Shown here one piece after another: positions 43,267 through 52,336 of a DNA stretch of 64,000 nucleotides (its first letter is position 1; each line of letters starts with the position of its first letter). The translations under genes and the position numbers were made by a program. The notes below the pieces were generated by a model. That model was not told where the DNA came from, searched no databases, and was given only the letters and a program-made list of their open reading frames with translations. Where the stretch lies: the NCBI GenBank assembly GCA_965225735.1, contig CBDDBN010000030.1:372001-436000 (forward strand). The letters are read 5' to 3'. The stretch is from Denitrobaculum sp965225735. GTDB lineage: Bacteria; Pseudomonadota; Alphaproteobacteria; Kiloniellales; Kiloniellaceae.

Positions 43267-45372
43267 CTAAAGCCCGATGCTTTCGGCCGCCTCCATGGCG
43301 AGAGCGCGGGCCTCAGCGGCAAATCCAAGGCGCTGAAGACTGGCGACGGCGGTGGTGATCGCCAGCAGATCCTGGCTGGCGCGCGCCGGATCGGCGGCGG
43401 CCGTGGCAGACAGCAGAACCGCCTCGCCCTTTCGGTTCGCGCGTCCGGCCCGGTCCAGGGCCAGGAGAACCACCGGATCCACAGCATCGGCCACGCCGCC
43501 GATGTCCTCGTCCTCAGCTTGGTTGGCAGCTTCGTCTGGCGCCTGCCAGGAGCCTGAGAGCGCGAGATCGGACCAGCTCAGTGCATCGTTCTCGCCAACC
43601 GCATCGAGCAGAGCCCGGAGCAGTATGATTTGCCGTGTCGAGAGCGCACCGGTTTCTTCCGCCGGCAGCTCGACATCGCTTTCCCCAGCATCGGGCAGGA
43701 CGAAATCGCGCAGATAGGCCGCGCGCTGCGGCGCCCAATCCGCGACCCCGAGCGTAACTCCCTGATCCAGCGCCGTGACCTGCGCCCCGGCAAGGCGCTG
43801 GTAAGGCCAGAGCCCAAGGGCAGCCCCCTTGGCGCGTGGATTGATGGCGGCAAGACGCCCGGCCAAGGTCGCCCAGGCGTCGGCCTGTTCGATCCGTCCC
43901 GCCATATAGAGCACGCGTCCGGCGGCCTCTGAGAACCACAGCAGTTCCGGCGTCGGTTCAATCTCGGTCAGGAACGGCAGAAATGCCTTGTTTCCGGCAA
44001 CCGAAAGTCCGTCGTCGCGGAAGCGCCGGAAAGCCTCATTCAGAATCTCAGCCCGCGCAACCGGCAGGCTTTGCTGCCGGGCAGCCTGAAACAGCAGCGC
44101 ACGGCCGCGAACGCCCGTATCCAGCGCCGCCGCCTCGATCGGCGCCTGCAACTCGTCGTTCCCGAAGGTAAAGCCGGCATAGAGTTCGCGTAAGCCCTCG
44201 ACGGGGAAACTGCCGAAAGTCACCGCCCACTCGGCCGCCTCGGCCCTCTGGGTCACGTCATAGTTCGAGGAAGCCGCGAGAACGGCCAGCACAGCAGGCT
44301 GCGCCAGGCTCATGTCATCGGGCAGAACGCGCTGATTTGTTGCACGCGCGAGGCTCATATGCAGCGGTGTCGGATCGGCCGCCTCCACATCGTTGCCAGC
44401 GCCGGCCGCCGCTTCCTCAGCGGACTCCACGAGCTCGAAAAAGGTCGGGTCGTCATCGCCGCCTTCGCGCAGGAGATCGACGCCCAAAATAGCGCCGGTC
44501 AGGTCTCCCTCGACAATCTGACAGTACATCAGAGCCTTGGGCCAGAAGAGCGAAGCCGGGTAAGCGACCACGCCGTCACGCACGATTGCGCAGGCGGTCA
44601 CGTCCTCCTGCAGCAGCATCAGGGTCTCCACCTGGACCCGGGAGATCCCCTCATCCACATCGCGGCTGGGCACCACGGCCAAAAGCTGTTTCAGGCCCTC
44701 GGCCTCGCCAAGCGCGGACAGAGCCTCGGCGCGGAGGGACAAGAAACCGGGCGGGCCCGCACCTTGTCCTGCGGCCAATCCTGCGTCGCTTCCAGCCGTG
44801 GCGTTCAGTGCAACGCGCGCATCGCCGTCCGGCTGGCGTTCCGCGGGCGGCTCCGCCACGGAAAGAAGGCTGCGGCGGACCAGGTCGCGTAGCGTCGGCG
44901 AAGCAATACGTTTGGGCATGGCCCGTAAAAGGCCTGCCACCGTATCGCGTTGGCTGTTTTTCCAGAGATCCGCCCCCAGGCCTCCGCGTTCCGCGTCGAT
45001 CGCGCCGATTGAGTTCGGATCGACGTCTGAAAGCGAGTCGATTTCAATGCCCTTCTTGCGCGGCGCAGGTTGCGGCGCCGTGCCTAAGCCACGAACGGTC
45101 TCGGCCGAAGGGACCGTCGCCTTGGTCGCACCCGGTTGCGCGCCGGGCTGTTGTGCCGGTTGTGCACCAGGGACAAGGGAAATGGGTGGCGTCAGGCGGA
45201 CCGGCGCTCCCGTCTTCTGAGGAATCGTCTTTTGCGGCGCCGCGTTTTGCTGAACAGAGTTCTGAGCCTGAAGAGGCGCAGCGGCAAGCAAGAGGATCGC
45301 GGCCAGAGTGGAAAGGCCGCAAGCGGCGGGAATAGGCCGCAAATCCGGCCGATCAGCGAGGAAACTGATCAT
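43267..45372 (-). CDS. Large periplasmic or membrane-anchored protein of unknown function
   Basis: 701 residues with a signal or anchor ('LSTLAAILLLAAAPLQAQ'), a Gln/Pro/Ala-rich spacer, then a long helical region ('RDLVRRSLLSVAEPP', 'RALLFQAARQQSLPVARAEILNEAF', 'ALDRAGRANRKGEAVLLSATAA') that reads like degenerate helical repeats. No catalytic motif recognised. It overlaps a 46-residue membrane peptide gene upstream by 20 bp and xerD follows by three bases. Role unknown; envelope location is inferred. Confidence 0.8.
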   Translation of the reverse strand: MISFLADRPDLRPIPAACGLSTLAAILLLAAAPLQAQNSVQQNAAPQKTIPQKTGAPVRLTPPISLVPGAQPAQQPGAQPGATKATVPSAETVRGLGTAPQPAPRKKGIEIDSLSDVDPNSIGAIDAERGGLGADLWKNSQRDTVAGLLRAMPKRIASPTLRDLVRRSLLSVAEPPAERQPDGDARVALNATAGSDAGLAAGQGAGPPGFLSLRAEALSALGEAEGLKQLLAVVPSRDVDEGISRVQVETLMLLQEDVTACAIVRDGVVAYPASLFWPKALMYCQIVEGDLTGAILGVDLLREGGDDDPTFFELVESAEEAAAGAGNDVEAADPTPLHMSLARATNQRVLPDDMSLAQPAVLAVLAASSNYDVTQRAEAAEWAVTFGSFPVEGLRELYAGFTFGNDELQAPIEAAALDTGVRGRALLFQAARQQSLPVARAEILNEAFRRFRDDGLSVAGNKAFLPFLTEIEPTPELLWFSEAAGRVLYMAGRIEQADAWATLAGRLAAINPRAKGAALGLWPYQRLAGAQVTALDQGVTLGVADWAPQRAAYLRDFVLPDAGESDVELPAEETGALSTRQIILLRALLDAVGENDALSWSDLALSGSWQAPDEAANQAEDEDIGGVADAVDPVVLLALDRAGRANRKGEAVLLSATAAADPARASQDLLAITTAVASLQRLGFAAEARALAMEAAESIGL

Positions 45373-45493
45373 TGGGAAGCACTTTCTCGACCGGCGCAGA
45401 TGGGGCCGGAATGTCCCAGGTCGTCAGGAATAACGCACCCGCACCGACCAAACCGAAGAGCAGGACGATAAAAATCAAGCTGGTTTTTCTCAT
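45353..45493 (-). CDS. 46-residue single-span membrane peptide
   Basis: Too short for length-based gene calling. 'MRKTSLIFIVLLFGLVGAG' is a positively charged start and one membrane span; 'WDIPAPSAPVEKVLP' is a Pro-rich periplasmic tail ending FPR. The end overlaps the 701-residue gene start, which suggests coupling. No good ribosome binding site precedes the ATG, but a 16-codon frame (45540-45490, minus) with GGAG upstream ends on it as ATGA and could deliver ribosomes. Function unknown. Confidence 0.65.
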   Translation of the reverse strand: MRKTSLIFIVLLFGLVGAGALFLTTWDIPAPSAPVEKVLPNDQFPR

Positions 45494-45851
45494 GGGCGAA
45501 ACTGCGGGCCTTGGATTCGTTTGAGGGCGAAGATTGGCATGCCTGGAGTCTCCGGAAAAGAGCGGATCGCCGCTCGTGCTGAATTTTCATGCAAAAGCGA
45601 ACCTGCGCAGAGCGTATCGCGTAGCTTAATGCCATATCACCGGCCCGACCCCGTTTGTGTCGCCCTCCGCCCTCTCCTGTTGAGCGCAAGGCTTGCATCA
45701 CTTCCCCGAAATGACCATAAATCTGGAGTATGGCGAATTTGCGGCAGTTTCCTTAGGAATGCCGCCATTTCAAGTGCTCTTGACGCTGCGAGATTCGAGA
45801 ACCGCACCGAGGACACTGAAAAAAACAGAGTCGAAAGACGTGAAGACAGAG
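45494..45851. other. Divergent region between the xerD unit and aroK
   Basis: 358 bp that must hold both promoters. It contains the 16-codon minus-strand frame described with the small membrane peptide and a plus-strand frame in phase with aroK that is open from 45693. No hairpin or known RNA was seen. Confidence 0.45.
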
Positions 45852-46487
45852 ATGGCAGATCCGACAGCCCAGGAGGGCGAAACGCGTGTTGAGGCGGCGA
45901 ACGTCCGCTTACCGCGCACCCTGGTTCTGGTCGGCCTGATGGGTGCAGGAAAGAGCTGTATTGGGCGAAAGCTGTCTGAGGCGCTCTCGTTACCCTTTGT
46001 AGATGCCGACGCCGAAATCGAGGCGGCTGCGGGCTGCAGTATTCCGGAAATCTTTGAGCGCCACGGAGAAACGGCCTTCCGAGACGGCGAGCGCAAAGTC
46101 ATCGAACGCCTGCTGGATGGAAAGATCCAGATCCTGGCAACTGGCGGCGGCGCCTTTATGGATCCGCAAACCCGCGAAACCATCCGCCGTCACGCCAACT
46201 CGCTCTGGCTGCGCGCAGACCTTGACCTGCTGGTCAAACGCACCAGCCGCCGCAATCACCGCCCTCTGCTGCGCCAGGGAAATCCGCGGGAGATTCTGAG
46301 CAATCTCATCGACAAGCGCTATCCGGTTTACAGCGAGGCCGACATGGTGATCGATTCCGCCGACGGGCCCGTCGAGACAACCGTTCAGCGCGCGCTGGAT
46401 GCCGTGGCCGGCTTTCTCACGCAGGAGAGCGACGTCGCATCGCGAGAGGGCGGCCCGGCCGACCGGGCGGGAGTCCCGCAAGCATGA
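45852..46487 (+). CDS. aroK: Shikimate kinase
   Basis: Phosphorylates shikimate on the path to aromatic amino acids. About 211 residues with P-loop 'LVGLMGAGKSCIGRKL', 'DADAEIE' and 'ATGGGAFMDPQTR', and the LID arginine in 'RNHRPLL'. The ATG at 45852 is preferred over the frame opening at 45693, though its ribosome binding site is weak. aroB overlaps the stop by 4 bp. Confidence 0.94.
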   Translation: MADPTAQEGETRVEAANVRLPRTLVLVGLMGAGKSCIGRKLSEALSLPFVDADAEIEAAAGCSIPEIFERHGETAFRDGERKVIERLLDGKIQILATGGGAFMDPQTRETIRRHANSLWLRADLDLLVKRTSRRNHRPLLRQGNPREILSNLIDKRYPVYSEADMVIDSADGPVETTVQRALDAVAGFLTQESDVASREGGPADRAGVPQA

Positions 46488-47611
46488 CCTCATTTGACAG
46501 CCTGGAGGTGTCGCTGGGCGAACGCGCCTACGACATCAAAGTTGGTAGCGGTCTGCTCGCGAAGGCCGGTGAGCACATCGCGCCGGTTTTGCGGCAAAAG
46601 TCCGTGTTCGTGGTGACCGATGAAGAGGTCGCGGCCTTGCATCTGCCCGCTCTCGAAGCGTCTTTGAAAGCCGCCGGCATTGCCTGCAACAGCCTCGTGC
46701 TGCCGGCCGGTGAGCAGACCAAGTGCTTCGCCAAGCTGGAGGAAGTGGTCGATCATCTTCTGGCCGCCGGTATCGAGCGCGGCAGCAGCCTGATCGCTCT
46801 GGGCGGCGGCGTCATTGGCGATCTGACCGGCTTCGCGGCGGCAGTTACCCTGCGCGGGCTGGACTTCATACAGATCCCGACGACATTGCTGGCCCAGGTC
46901 GACAGTTCGGTCGGCGGCAAGACAGGCATCAACACCGCGCGTGGCAAAAACCTGGTCGGCAGCTTCCATCAACCGAGGCTGGTCCTGGCCGATATGGAAG
47001 TCCTGGAGACCCTGCCGCAGCGCGAGTTCCTCGCCGGCTATGCGGAGGTGGTCAAATACGGCCTGATCAACGATCCCGAGTTCTTCGCCTGGCTTGAGGA
47101 GAACGGCCCGGCATTGATCGCGGGCGACAGGGACCTGCGCCGTCAGGCCGTGCTGACCTCTTGCCGCGCAAAGGCGGATATCGTAGCGCAAGACGAGCGT
47201 GAAGCCGGCCTGCGCGCCCTGCTCAATCTCGGTCACACCTTCGGTCATGCCTTCGAAGCCGAGGCCGGCTACGGCGGCGGGCTGATCCACGGTGAGGCCG
47301 TCGCATTGGGCATGGTGATGGCCTTCGATCTTTCCGTGCAGATGGGGCTCTGCCCGGCCGCCGACGCGGCTAGGGTCCGCCACCATCTGAAAAGCAGCGG
47401 CCTGCCCGTTGAGCTCTCGGAAATCGGAACGAACGTGCAGACCGGCGGCTGGGAAAGCGGTCGGCTGGTCGCTCACATGATGCGCGACAAGAAGGTTGCG
47501 CAGGGCCGGATCACCTTTGTTCTCGCACGCGGCATCGGCGCCGCATTCCTGGAACGCGATGTTGAACTCGACCGCGTTGGGAACCTTCTGGAGGCGAGCC
47601 TGGCGGCTTAG
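46484..47611 (+). CDS. aroB: 3-dehydroquinate synthase
   Basis: Second enzyme of the shikimate pathway, NAD- and metal-dependent. The 375 residues have 'GGGVIGDLTGFAAAVTLRGLDFIQIPTTLLAQVDSSVGGKTGIN' and the metal-site histidines in 'NLGHTFGHAFEA' and 'LIHGEAVALGM'. Coupled to aroK by ATGA overlap. Confidence 0.96.
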   Translation: MTSFDSLEVSLGERAYDIKVGSGLLAKAGEHIAPVLRQKSVFVVTDEEVAALHLPALEASLKAAGIACNSLVLPAGEQTKCFAKLEEVVDHLLAAGIERGSSLIALGGGVIGDLTGFAAAVTLRGLDFIQIPTTLLAQVDSSVGGKTGINTARGKNLVGSFHQPRLVLADMEVLETLPQREFLAGYAEVVKYGLINDPEFFAWLEENGPALIAGDRDLRRQAVLTSCRAKADIVAQDEREAGLRALLNLGHTFGHAFEAEAGYGGGLIHGEAVALGMVMAFDLSVQMGLCPAADAARVRHHLKSSGLPVELSEIGTNVQTGGWESGRLVAHMMRDKKVAQGRITFVLARGIGAAFLERDVELDRVGNLLEASLAA

Positions 47612-47626
47612 CTCGAACGATCTTAG

Positions 47627-48949
47627 ATGGAAACTGAACTTATCATCACATTGCTGGCCATCTTTGCGCTGCTGGTGATCTCGGCCTTCTTTTCCGGCTC
47701 CGAGACTTCCCTGACGGCCGCATCGCGCCCGCGGATGCATACCCTGGAGCAGGACGGCAACCATCGCGCCGGCTTGGTGAACCGTTTGTGGGATGAAAAG
47801 GAGCGCCTGATCGGCGCAATCCTGCTCGGCAACAATCTGGTGAATATCTCAGCGTCGGCGCTGGCGACCAGCGTCCTGATCGGCTGGTTCGGCGAAGCGG
47901 GTGTCGCCTATGCGACCCTCGGCATGACGCTGCTGGTACTGATCTTCGCCGAAGTCCTGCCCAAAACCTACGCCTTGCACAATGCGGACAAGGCCGCCCT
48001 GACCGCAGCGCCAGTCCTGCGGCCGATCGTGCTGGTGCTCGGACCGATTACCCAAACGATCCAAGTGATCGTGCGTTCGACCCTGAAGCTTTTCGGGATC
48101 GACCTTTCAGCCAGCCTGGCCGAAGACGTGGCGGAGGAGGAACTGCGCGGCGCCATCGACCTGCACTCGGGGATCGGCGAGGAAATTCGCCACGAGCGGC
48201 AGATGCTGCGCTCGATCCTCGATCTGGGCGACGTCGAGGTCGAGGAGATCATGACCCACCGCAAGAATGTGGTGGCCATCGACGTGGACCAGCCGCCGGC
48301 GAAGATCGTCGATGACGTGCTCGCGAGCCCTTACACCCGCCTGCCCCTCTGGCAGGGCGACAGCGACAATATCGTCGGCGTTCTGCACGCGAAGGCCTTG
48401 CTGCGGGCGGTGCAAGCCAATCCCTCGAACCTCGAAAGCCTGGACGTTCGCGCCATTGCCGCCAAGGCCTGGTTCATCCCGGAATCGACCGACCTGCTGT
48501 CACAGCTACAGGCCTTTCGCAGCCGGCACGAACACTTCGCCATCGTGGTCGATGAATACGGCGAGGTTCTGGGGATCGTTACTCTGGAAGACATCCTGGA
48601 AGAAATCGTAGGCGACATCGCGGACGAACACGATGTCGATATCGAGGGCGTGCAGCTGGAAAAGGACGGCTCGATGCTGGTCGACGGAGAAGTCACGATC
48701 CGTGATCTGAACCGTCAGTTCGACTGGAGCCTCCCCGATGAAGAGGCCTCGACCATTGCCGGCCTGGTACTCTACGAAGCGCGGCGCATCCCGGAAATCG
48801 GCCAGGTCTTTGTCTTCCACGGTTGTCAGTTCGAGATCGTCGGCCGCATGCGTAACCAGATTACCTCCATCAAGATCGAGCGTTTGCCCGATGGCACACC
48901 TCAGGAGGACACAGAAGAAAAGGCCGAAGCCGCCGCTGCCTCGGGCTGA
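47627..48949 (+). CDS. CorC/HlyC family CBS-domain membrane protein
   Basis: 440 residues in the order DUF21 membrane domain (about 1-190, 'FFSGSETSLTAASRPRM'), CBS pair (about 210-335, 'IMTHRKNVVAIDVDQ', 'FAIVVDEYGEVLGIVTLEDILEEIVGDI') and CorC_HlyC C-terminal domain ('LVDGEVTIRDLNRQF'). The family is implicated in magnesium or cobalt efflux. It lies 15 bp after aroB, as in several alphaproteobacteria. Confidence 0.92.
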   Translation: METELIITLLAIFALLVISAFFSGSETSLTAASRPRMHTLEQDGNHRAGLVNRLWDEKERLIGAILLGNNLVNISASALATSVLIGWFGEAGVAYATLGMTLLVLIFAEVLPKTYALHNADKAALTAAPVLRPIVLVLGPITQTIQVIVRSTLKLFGIDLSASLAEDVAEEELRGAIDLHSGIGEEIRHERQMLRSILDLGDVEVEEIMTHRKNVVAIDVDQPPAKIVDDVLASPYTRLPLWQGDSDNIVGVLHAKALLRAVQANPSNLESLDVRAIAAKAWFIPESTDLLSQLQAFRSRHEHFAIVVDEYGEVLGIVTLEDILEEIVGDIADEHDVDIEGVQLEKDGSMLVDGEVTIRDLNRQFDWSLPDEEASTIAGLVLYEARRIPEIGQVFVFHGCQFEIVGRMRNQITSIKIERLPDGTPQEDTEEKAEAAAASG

Positions 48950-48991
48950 GGCCGATTATAGAAACGCAGTTCACGATAACGGAAGGGCTTC

Positions 48992-49567
48992 ATGGCGCTG
49001 TCACCACCAGTCGAACGCGAGCTTCAGCACACCCGGCGCTTCGATTTCAAGGGCTATGCACGCAAGGACGGCCTTTGGGACATCGAAGGCCGTATGACCG
49101 ATACCAAGCCCTATGGATTTCCCAACGACTTCCGCGGCTTTATCGAGGCCGAAGAGCCTCTGCACGACATGTGGATCCGCCTGACGATCGACGAAGAGTT
49201 TTTGGTCCACGCCATCGAAGCGGTCACGGATGCGGGCCCTTACCAGATCTGCCCGGCGATCACACCCAACTTTCAAAGGGTTGTCGGGATGAGGATCGGG
49301 CCTGGCTGGCGGCAAAGGCTGCGCAGTAAAGTCGGTGGCGTCGAGGGCTGCACCCATCTGGTCGAGATGCTCACGGCCATGGCGACCGTCTGTTACCAGA
49401 CCCTCTACCCAACCCTGGCGAAAAAGCGCAAGAAGTCGCCGCCACGGTCAGATGTCAAACCGCCACTCCTGAACAGCTGCCACACTTTCAGCAGCGACGG
49501 CGAAGTGGCCCGCAAGAACTGGCCAGCCTTTTACACAGGCGACAAGAGCACTGCTACGGAGGAGTGA
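48992..49567 (+). CDS. DUF2889 domain protein
   Basis: 191 residues: 'FDFKGYARKDGLWDIEGRMTDTKPYGFPN' and 'GCTHLVEMLTAMATVCYQTLYP' are the DUF2889 hallmarks. Function is not established. It follows the CorC-type gene by 42 bp and is probably in the same transcript. Confidence 0.88.
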   Translation: MALSPPVERELQHTRRFDFKGYARKDGLWDIEGRMTDTKPYGFPNDFRGFIEAEEPLHDMWIRLTIDEEFLVHAIEAVTDAGPYQICPAITPNFQRVVGMRIGPGWRQRLRSKVGGVEGCTHLVEMLTAMATVCYQTLYPTLAKKRKKSPPRSDVKPPLLNSCHTFSSDGEVARKNWPAFYTGDKSTATEE

Positions 49568-49663
49568 ACCGCGCAGAGTAAACCGCGCAGTCTGATCTCA
49601 GATATGCTTTGAGGTATCCGCCAGGACGGGCGATGTCGCAGCCGGCAGGCTCGTCGCCTGTCG

Positions 49664-50020
49664 TCAAACGGGCACGTCCTCGGCGAGCGTGCCGTGACCG
49701 GCGATGGCATGCCCCTCTTCGGTCGCGGCAGCCATGAAATAGGCCAGGATAAACACGCGAACGGCGGCCGTCAGGCTCGACTCGTTGCGCCGCGCATCGA
49801 TCATTGTGCAGAGCTCATTCGCATTCTTCGACTCTCTGTGGCAGACCTCACTCAGCGCATCCCACATCACCGGCTCCAGACGCAGGCTTGTACGCCGCCC
49901 GGCAACCAGAATGTTTCGACTTACCAGACTGCTCTCGGAACGCCCGTCCTGGCCTTGCCCATCTCGCCCCGAACCACCCGACCGACTCAGATCACTTCTC
50001 CTACCGTCCATTACCAACAC
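49664..50020 (-). CDS. Ribbon-helix-helix domain protein
   Basis: 118 residues. 'VSRNILVAGRRTSLRLEPVMWDALSEVCHRE' and 'NELCTMIDARRNESSLTAAVRVFILAYF' match the RHH_4-type DNA-binding family. The N-terminal 33 residues are Gly/Ser/Arg-rich and may not be translated; the true start could be the ATG at 50011 or further in. Target unknown. Confidence 0.8.
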   Translation of the reverse strand: MLVMDGRRSDLSRSGGSGRDGQGQDGRSESSLVSRNILVAGRRTSLRLEPVMWDALSEVCHRESKNANELCTMIDARRNESSLTAAVRVFILAYFMAAATEEGHAIAGHGTLAEDVPV

Positions 50021-50152
50021 CCGAACACCTCTATTTGCACTTTTAGGTGTATTTTATGCGCTCTACACTCTCTCAGATAGTTCTATCTTCGCCCATACGC
50101 ACAAGGGGTGTATGAAATTAAATTTAATACACTTAATTAGTGCATTTCATTA

Positions 50153-50428
50153 TCACCCTCTGTCTTCAGATGGCGCAAGCGTTTTTAACTGCAGCGCGTG
50201 AACCCTGTCGGCGAGTTCATCCGCCAATAGGTCGTACACCGCTCTCTGCCGCTCGACGCGGGACTTCCCTTCGAAGAACTCCGCCACCACTTCCACTCTG
50301 AAATGGGTCTCTCCCCCTTCGCGCCAGCCTGCGTGGCCCTGGTGTTTGTGGGAATCGTCTTTCACCACCAGCCGCGCCGGCGACAGCGCAGCCGTCAGCT
50401 TTTCTTCGATCCGCTCAGCAACCTTCAT
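50153..50428 (-). CDS. BolA family protein
   Basis: 91 residues: 'RIEEKLTAALSPARLVVKDDSHKHQGHAG' with the conserved His ligands, 'THFRVEVVAEFFEGKSRVERQRAVYDLLADEL'. BolA proteins pair with monothiol glutaredoxins in iron-sulfur homeostasis. Next to a J-domain protein and cobST, a conserved alphaproteobacterial arrangement. Confidence 0.93.
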   Translation of the reverse strand: MKVAERIEEKLTAALSPARLVVKDDSHKHQGHAGWREGGETHFRVEVVAEFFEGKSRVERQRAVYDLLADELADRVHALQLKTLAPSEDRG

Positions 50429-50686
50429 CTTTCAACCATCCTCTCTGAATCATTGCTCTTGGGTTTTCGTTTCTGTCTGTGGGGTTTTTCACAGACTTTT
50501 CATAAATGTAAAGCTAGCGACGGATTAATTGGCCAGACTGAGCTGCAACATACGCGACAGCCAGATGAACACCTGCGACAAACGATGCAGGACAGCCATC
50601 ATGATCGCGGTGCGCGCATAGCAGTAACGCACGAAATTCACGCTACAATCCTTGCCTCGCTGGATCAGCGCATCCATACTTTGGCC

Positions 50687-51256
50687 ATGTCACGCTCGAC
50701 GCAAAGATACAGCGGTGATGCCGACCCGCATGCAGCCGCAGCCGAGAACGTTTGCCAGTTTCCCGGCTGCGAACACGAGGGGCTGTACCCTGCGCCGAGG
50801 TCGCGAAATGAGCTCAACCGTTATGTCTGGTTCTGCCTGGAGCACATCCGCCTCTACAATCAGTCCTGGGACTTTTTTAAGGGGATGAGCGAACAGCAGA
50901 TCGAGCGGGAACGACGTGCCGACGCCGTCTGGCAGCGCGAAACCTGGCCCATGGGCAAGGACAAGCCGCAGGCCCGACGATGGCGAGGCGATAATCTGCG
51001 CGACGATTTTGGTTTCTTCGAAGACGAGCCGCAGGCCGAGGCGCCGAAAGCGCCCGTCAAGGAAGAAGCCGAAGCGCTGTCGGTCCTGGGCCTGAATTCG
51101 CCCGTGACCTTTCAGGAAATCCGTACTAAGTACCGGGAACTGGCCAAAAAGCTGCATCCCGATGCCAATGGCGGCGATCCTGAGGCCGAAAACCGTCTGA
51201 AGGACGTGACACGCGCTTACGCCTCTTTAAAAACCGCTTATCGTCAGAGCCCGTAG
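50687..51256 (+). CDS. J-domain (DnaJ-like) protein
   Basis: 189 residues. The N-terminal half has a Cys/His cluster ('VCQFPGCEHEGLYPAP', 'WFCLEHIRLYNQSWDFFKGM'), possibly metal-binding, and the C-terminal 65 residues form a J-domain with HPD ('KYRELAKKLHPDANGG'). It should recruit an Hsp70. The ATG at 50687 is the first credible start; the frame opens at 50303 over bolA. cobS follows by 49 bp. Confidence 0.87.
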   Translation: MSRSTQRYSGDADPHAAAAENVCQFPGCEHEGLYPAPRSRNELNRYVWFCLEHIRLYNQSWDFFKGMSEQQIERERRADAVWQRETWPMGKDKPQARRWRGDNLRDDFGFFEDEPQAEAPKAPVKEEAEALSVLGLNSPVTFQEIRTKYRELAKKLHPDANGGDPEAENRLKDVTRAYASLKTAYRQSP

Positions 51257-51305
51257 AAGATACGGCTTCCATTCTTTCGAACACCTCATCAACGGACTGT
51301 TATCT

Positions 51306-52301
51306 ATGTCTTCAGCACCTGCCCTTGGCGGCTCAGAAATGCCCACTGCGGGCCCGGATATTACGGTATCGGCACGCCAGACCTTCGGAATCGACAGCGA
51401 CATGCAGATTCCGGCCTTCAGCCAGCCCAACACCTACGTTCCCGATGTGGACGAGGCCTACCGCTTCGATCTGGACACAACGCTCGCCATCCTGGCCGGC
51501 TTCGCCCACAACCGCCGGGTCATGGTCCAGGGCTATCACGGCACAGGTAAGTCGACCCATATCGAGCAGGTCGCGGCGCGTCTGAACTGGCCCTGCATCC
51601 GCATCAACCTGGACAGCCACATCAGCCGTATCGACCTGGTCGGCAAGGACGCCATCGTGCTGAAAGACGGCAAGCAGGTGACCGAGTTCCGCGAAGGCCT
51701 GCTGCCCTGGGCTCTTCAGCGCCCGACGGCTTTGGTCTTCGACGAGTACGACGCCGGCCGGCCCGACGTGATGTTCGTGATTCAGCGCGTGCTGGAGGTT
51801 GAAGGCCGCCTGACGCTGCTCGACCAGAATCAGGTGATCAAGCCGCACAAGGCCTTCCGCCTCTTCTCGACCGCCAACACGGTCGGTCTCGGCGATACAA
51901 CAGGCCTCTACCACGGTACGCAGCAGATCAACCAGGGCCAGATGGACCGCTGGAACATCGTCACCACCTTGAACTACCTCGCCCACGAGGAAGAAGAGAA
52001 CATCATCCTGGCCAAGTGTCCGGATTACGACGACAAGGAAGGCAAGGAAGCCATCGCCGCCATGGTGGCCCTGGCCGACCTGACCCGCAGCGGCTTCGTC
52101 AACGGCGATATCTCCACGGTCATGAGCCCGCGGACGGTCATCACCTGGGCGCAGAACGCCAAGATCTTCGGCAACATTGGCTTTGCTTTCCGCCTCACCT
52201 TCCTCAACAAGTGCGATGAGATCGAGCGCGGAATCGTGGCGGAGTACTATCAGCGTTGCTTCGGGACTGAACTCCAGGAAGGTAGTGCCTCGCTCGTCTG
52301 A
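51306..52301 (+). CDS. cobS: Cobaltochelatase AAA+ subunit CobS
   Basis: ATPase subunit of the aerobic cobaltochelatase (CobNST) that inserts cobalt into hydrogenobyrinic diamide. The 331 residues contain Walker A 'GYHGTGKST' (76-84), 'ALVFDEYDAGRPDVMF' (Walker B) and 'LFSTANTVG' (sensor). cobT follows by 35 bp. cobN is not in the window. Confidence 0.94.
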   Translation: MSSAPALGGSEMPTAGPDITVSARQTFGIDSDMQIPAFSQPNTYVPDVDEAYRFDLDTTLAILAGFAHNRRVMVQGYHGTGKSTHIEQVAARLNWPCIRINLDSHISRIDLVGKDAIVLKDGKQVTEFREGLLPWALQRPTALVFDEYDAGRPDVMFVIQRVLEVEGRLTLLDQNQVIKPHKAFRLFSTANTVGLGDTTGLYHGTQQINQGQMDRWNIVTTLNYLAHEEEENIILAKCPDYDDKEGKEAIAAMVALADLTRSGFVNGDISTVMSPRTVITWAQNAKIFGNIGFAFRLTFLNKCDEIERGIVAEYYQRCFGTELQEGSASLV

Positions 52302-52336
52302 TCTGCGAGCGGGCATCGGGCCGAGAAGCGAAAAGC

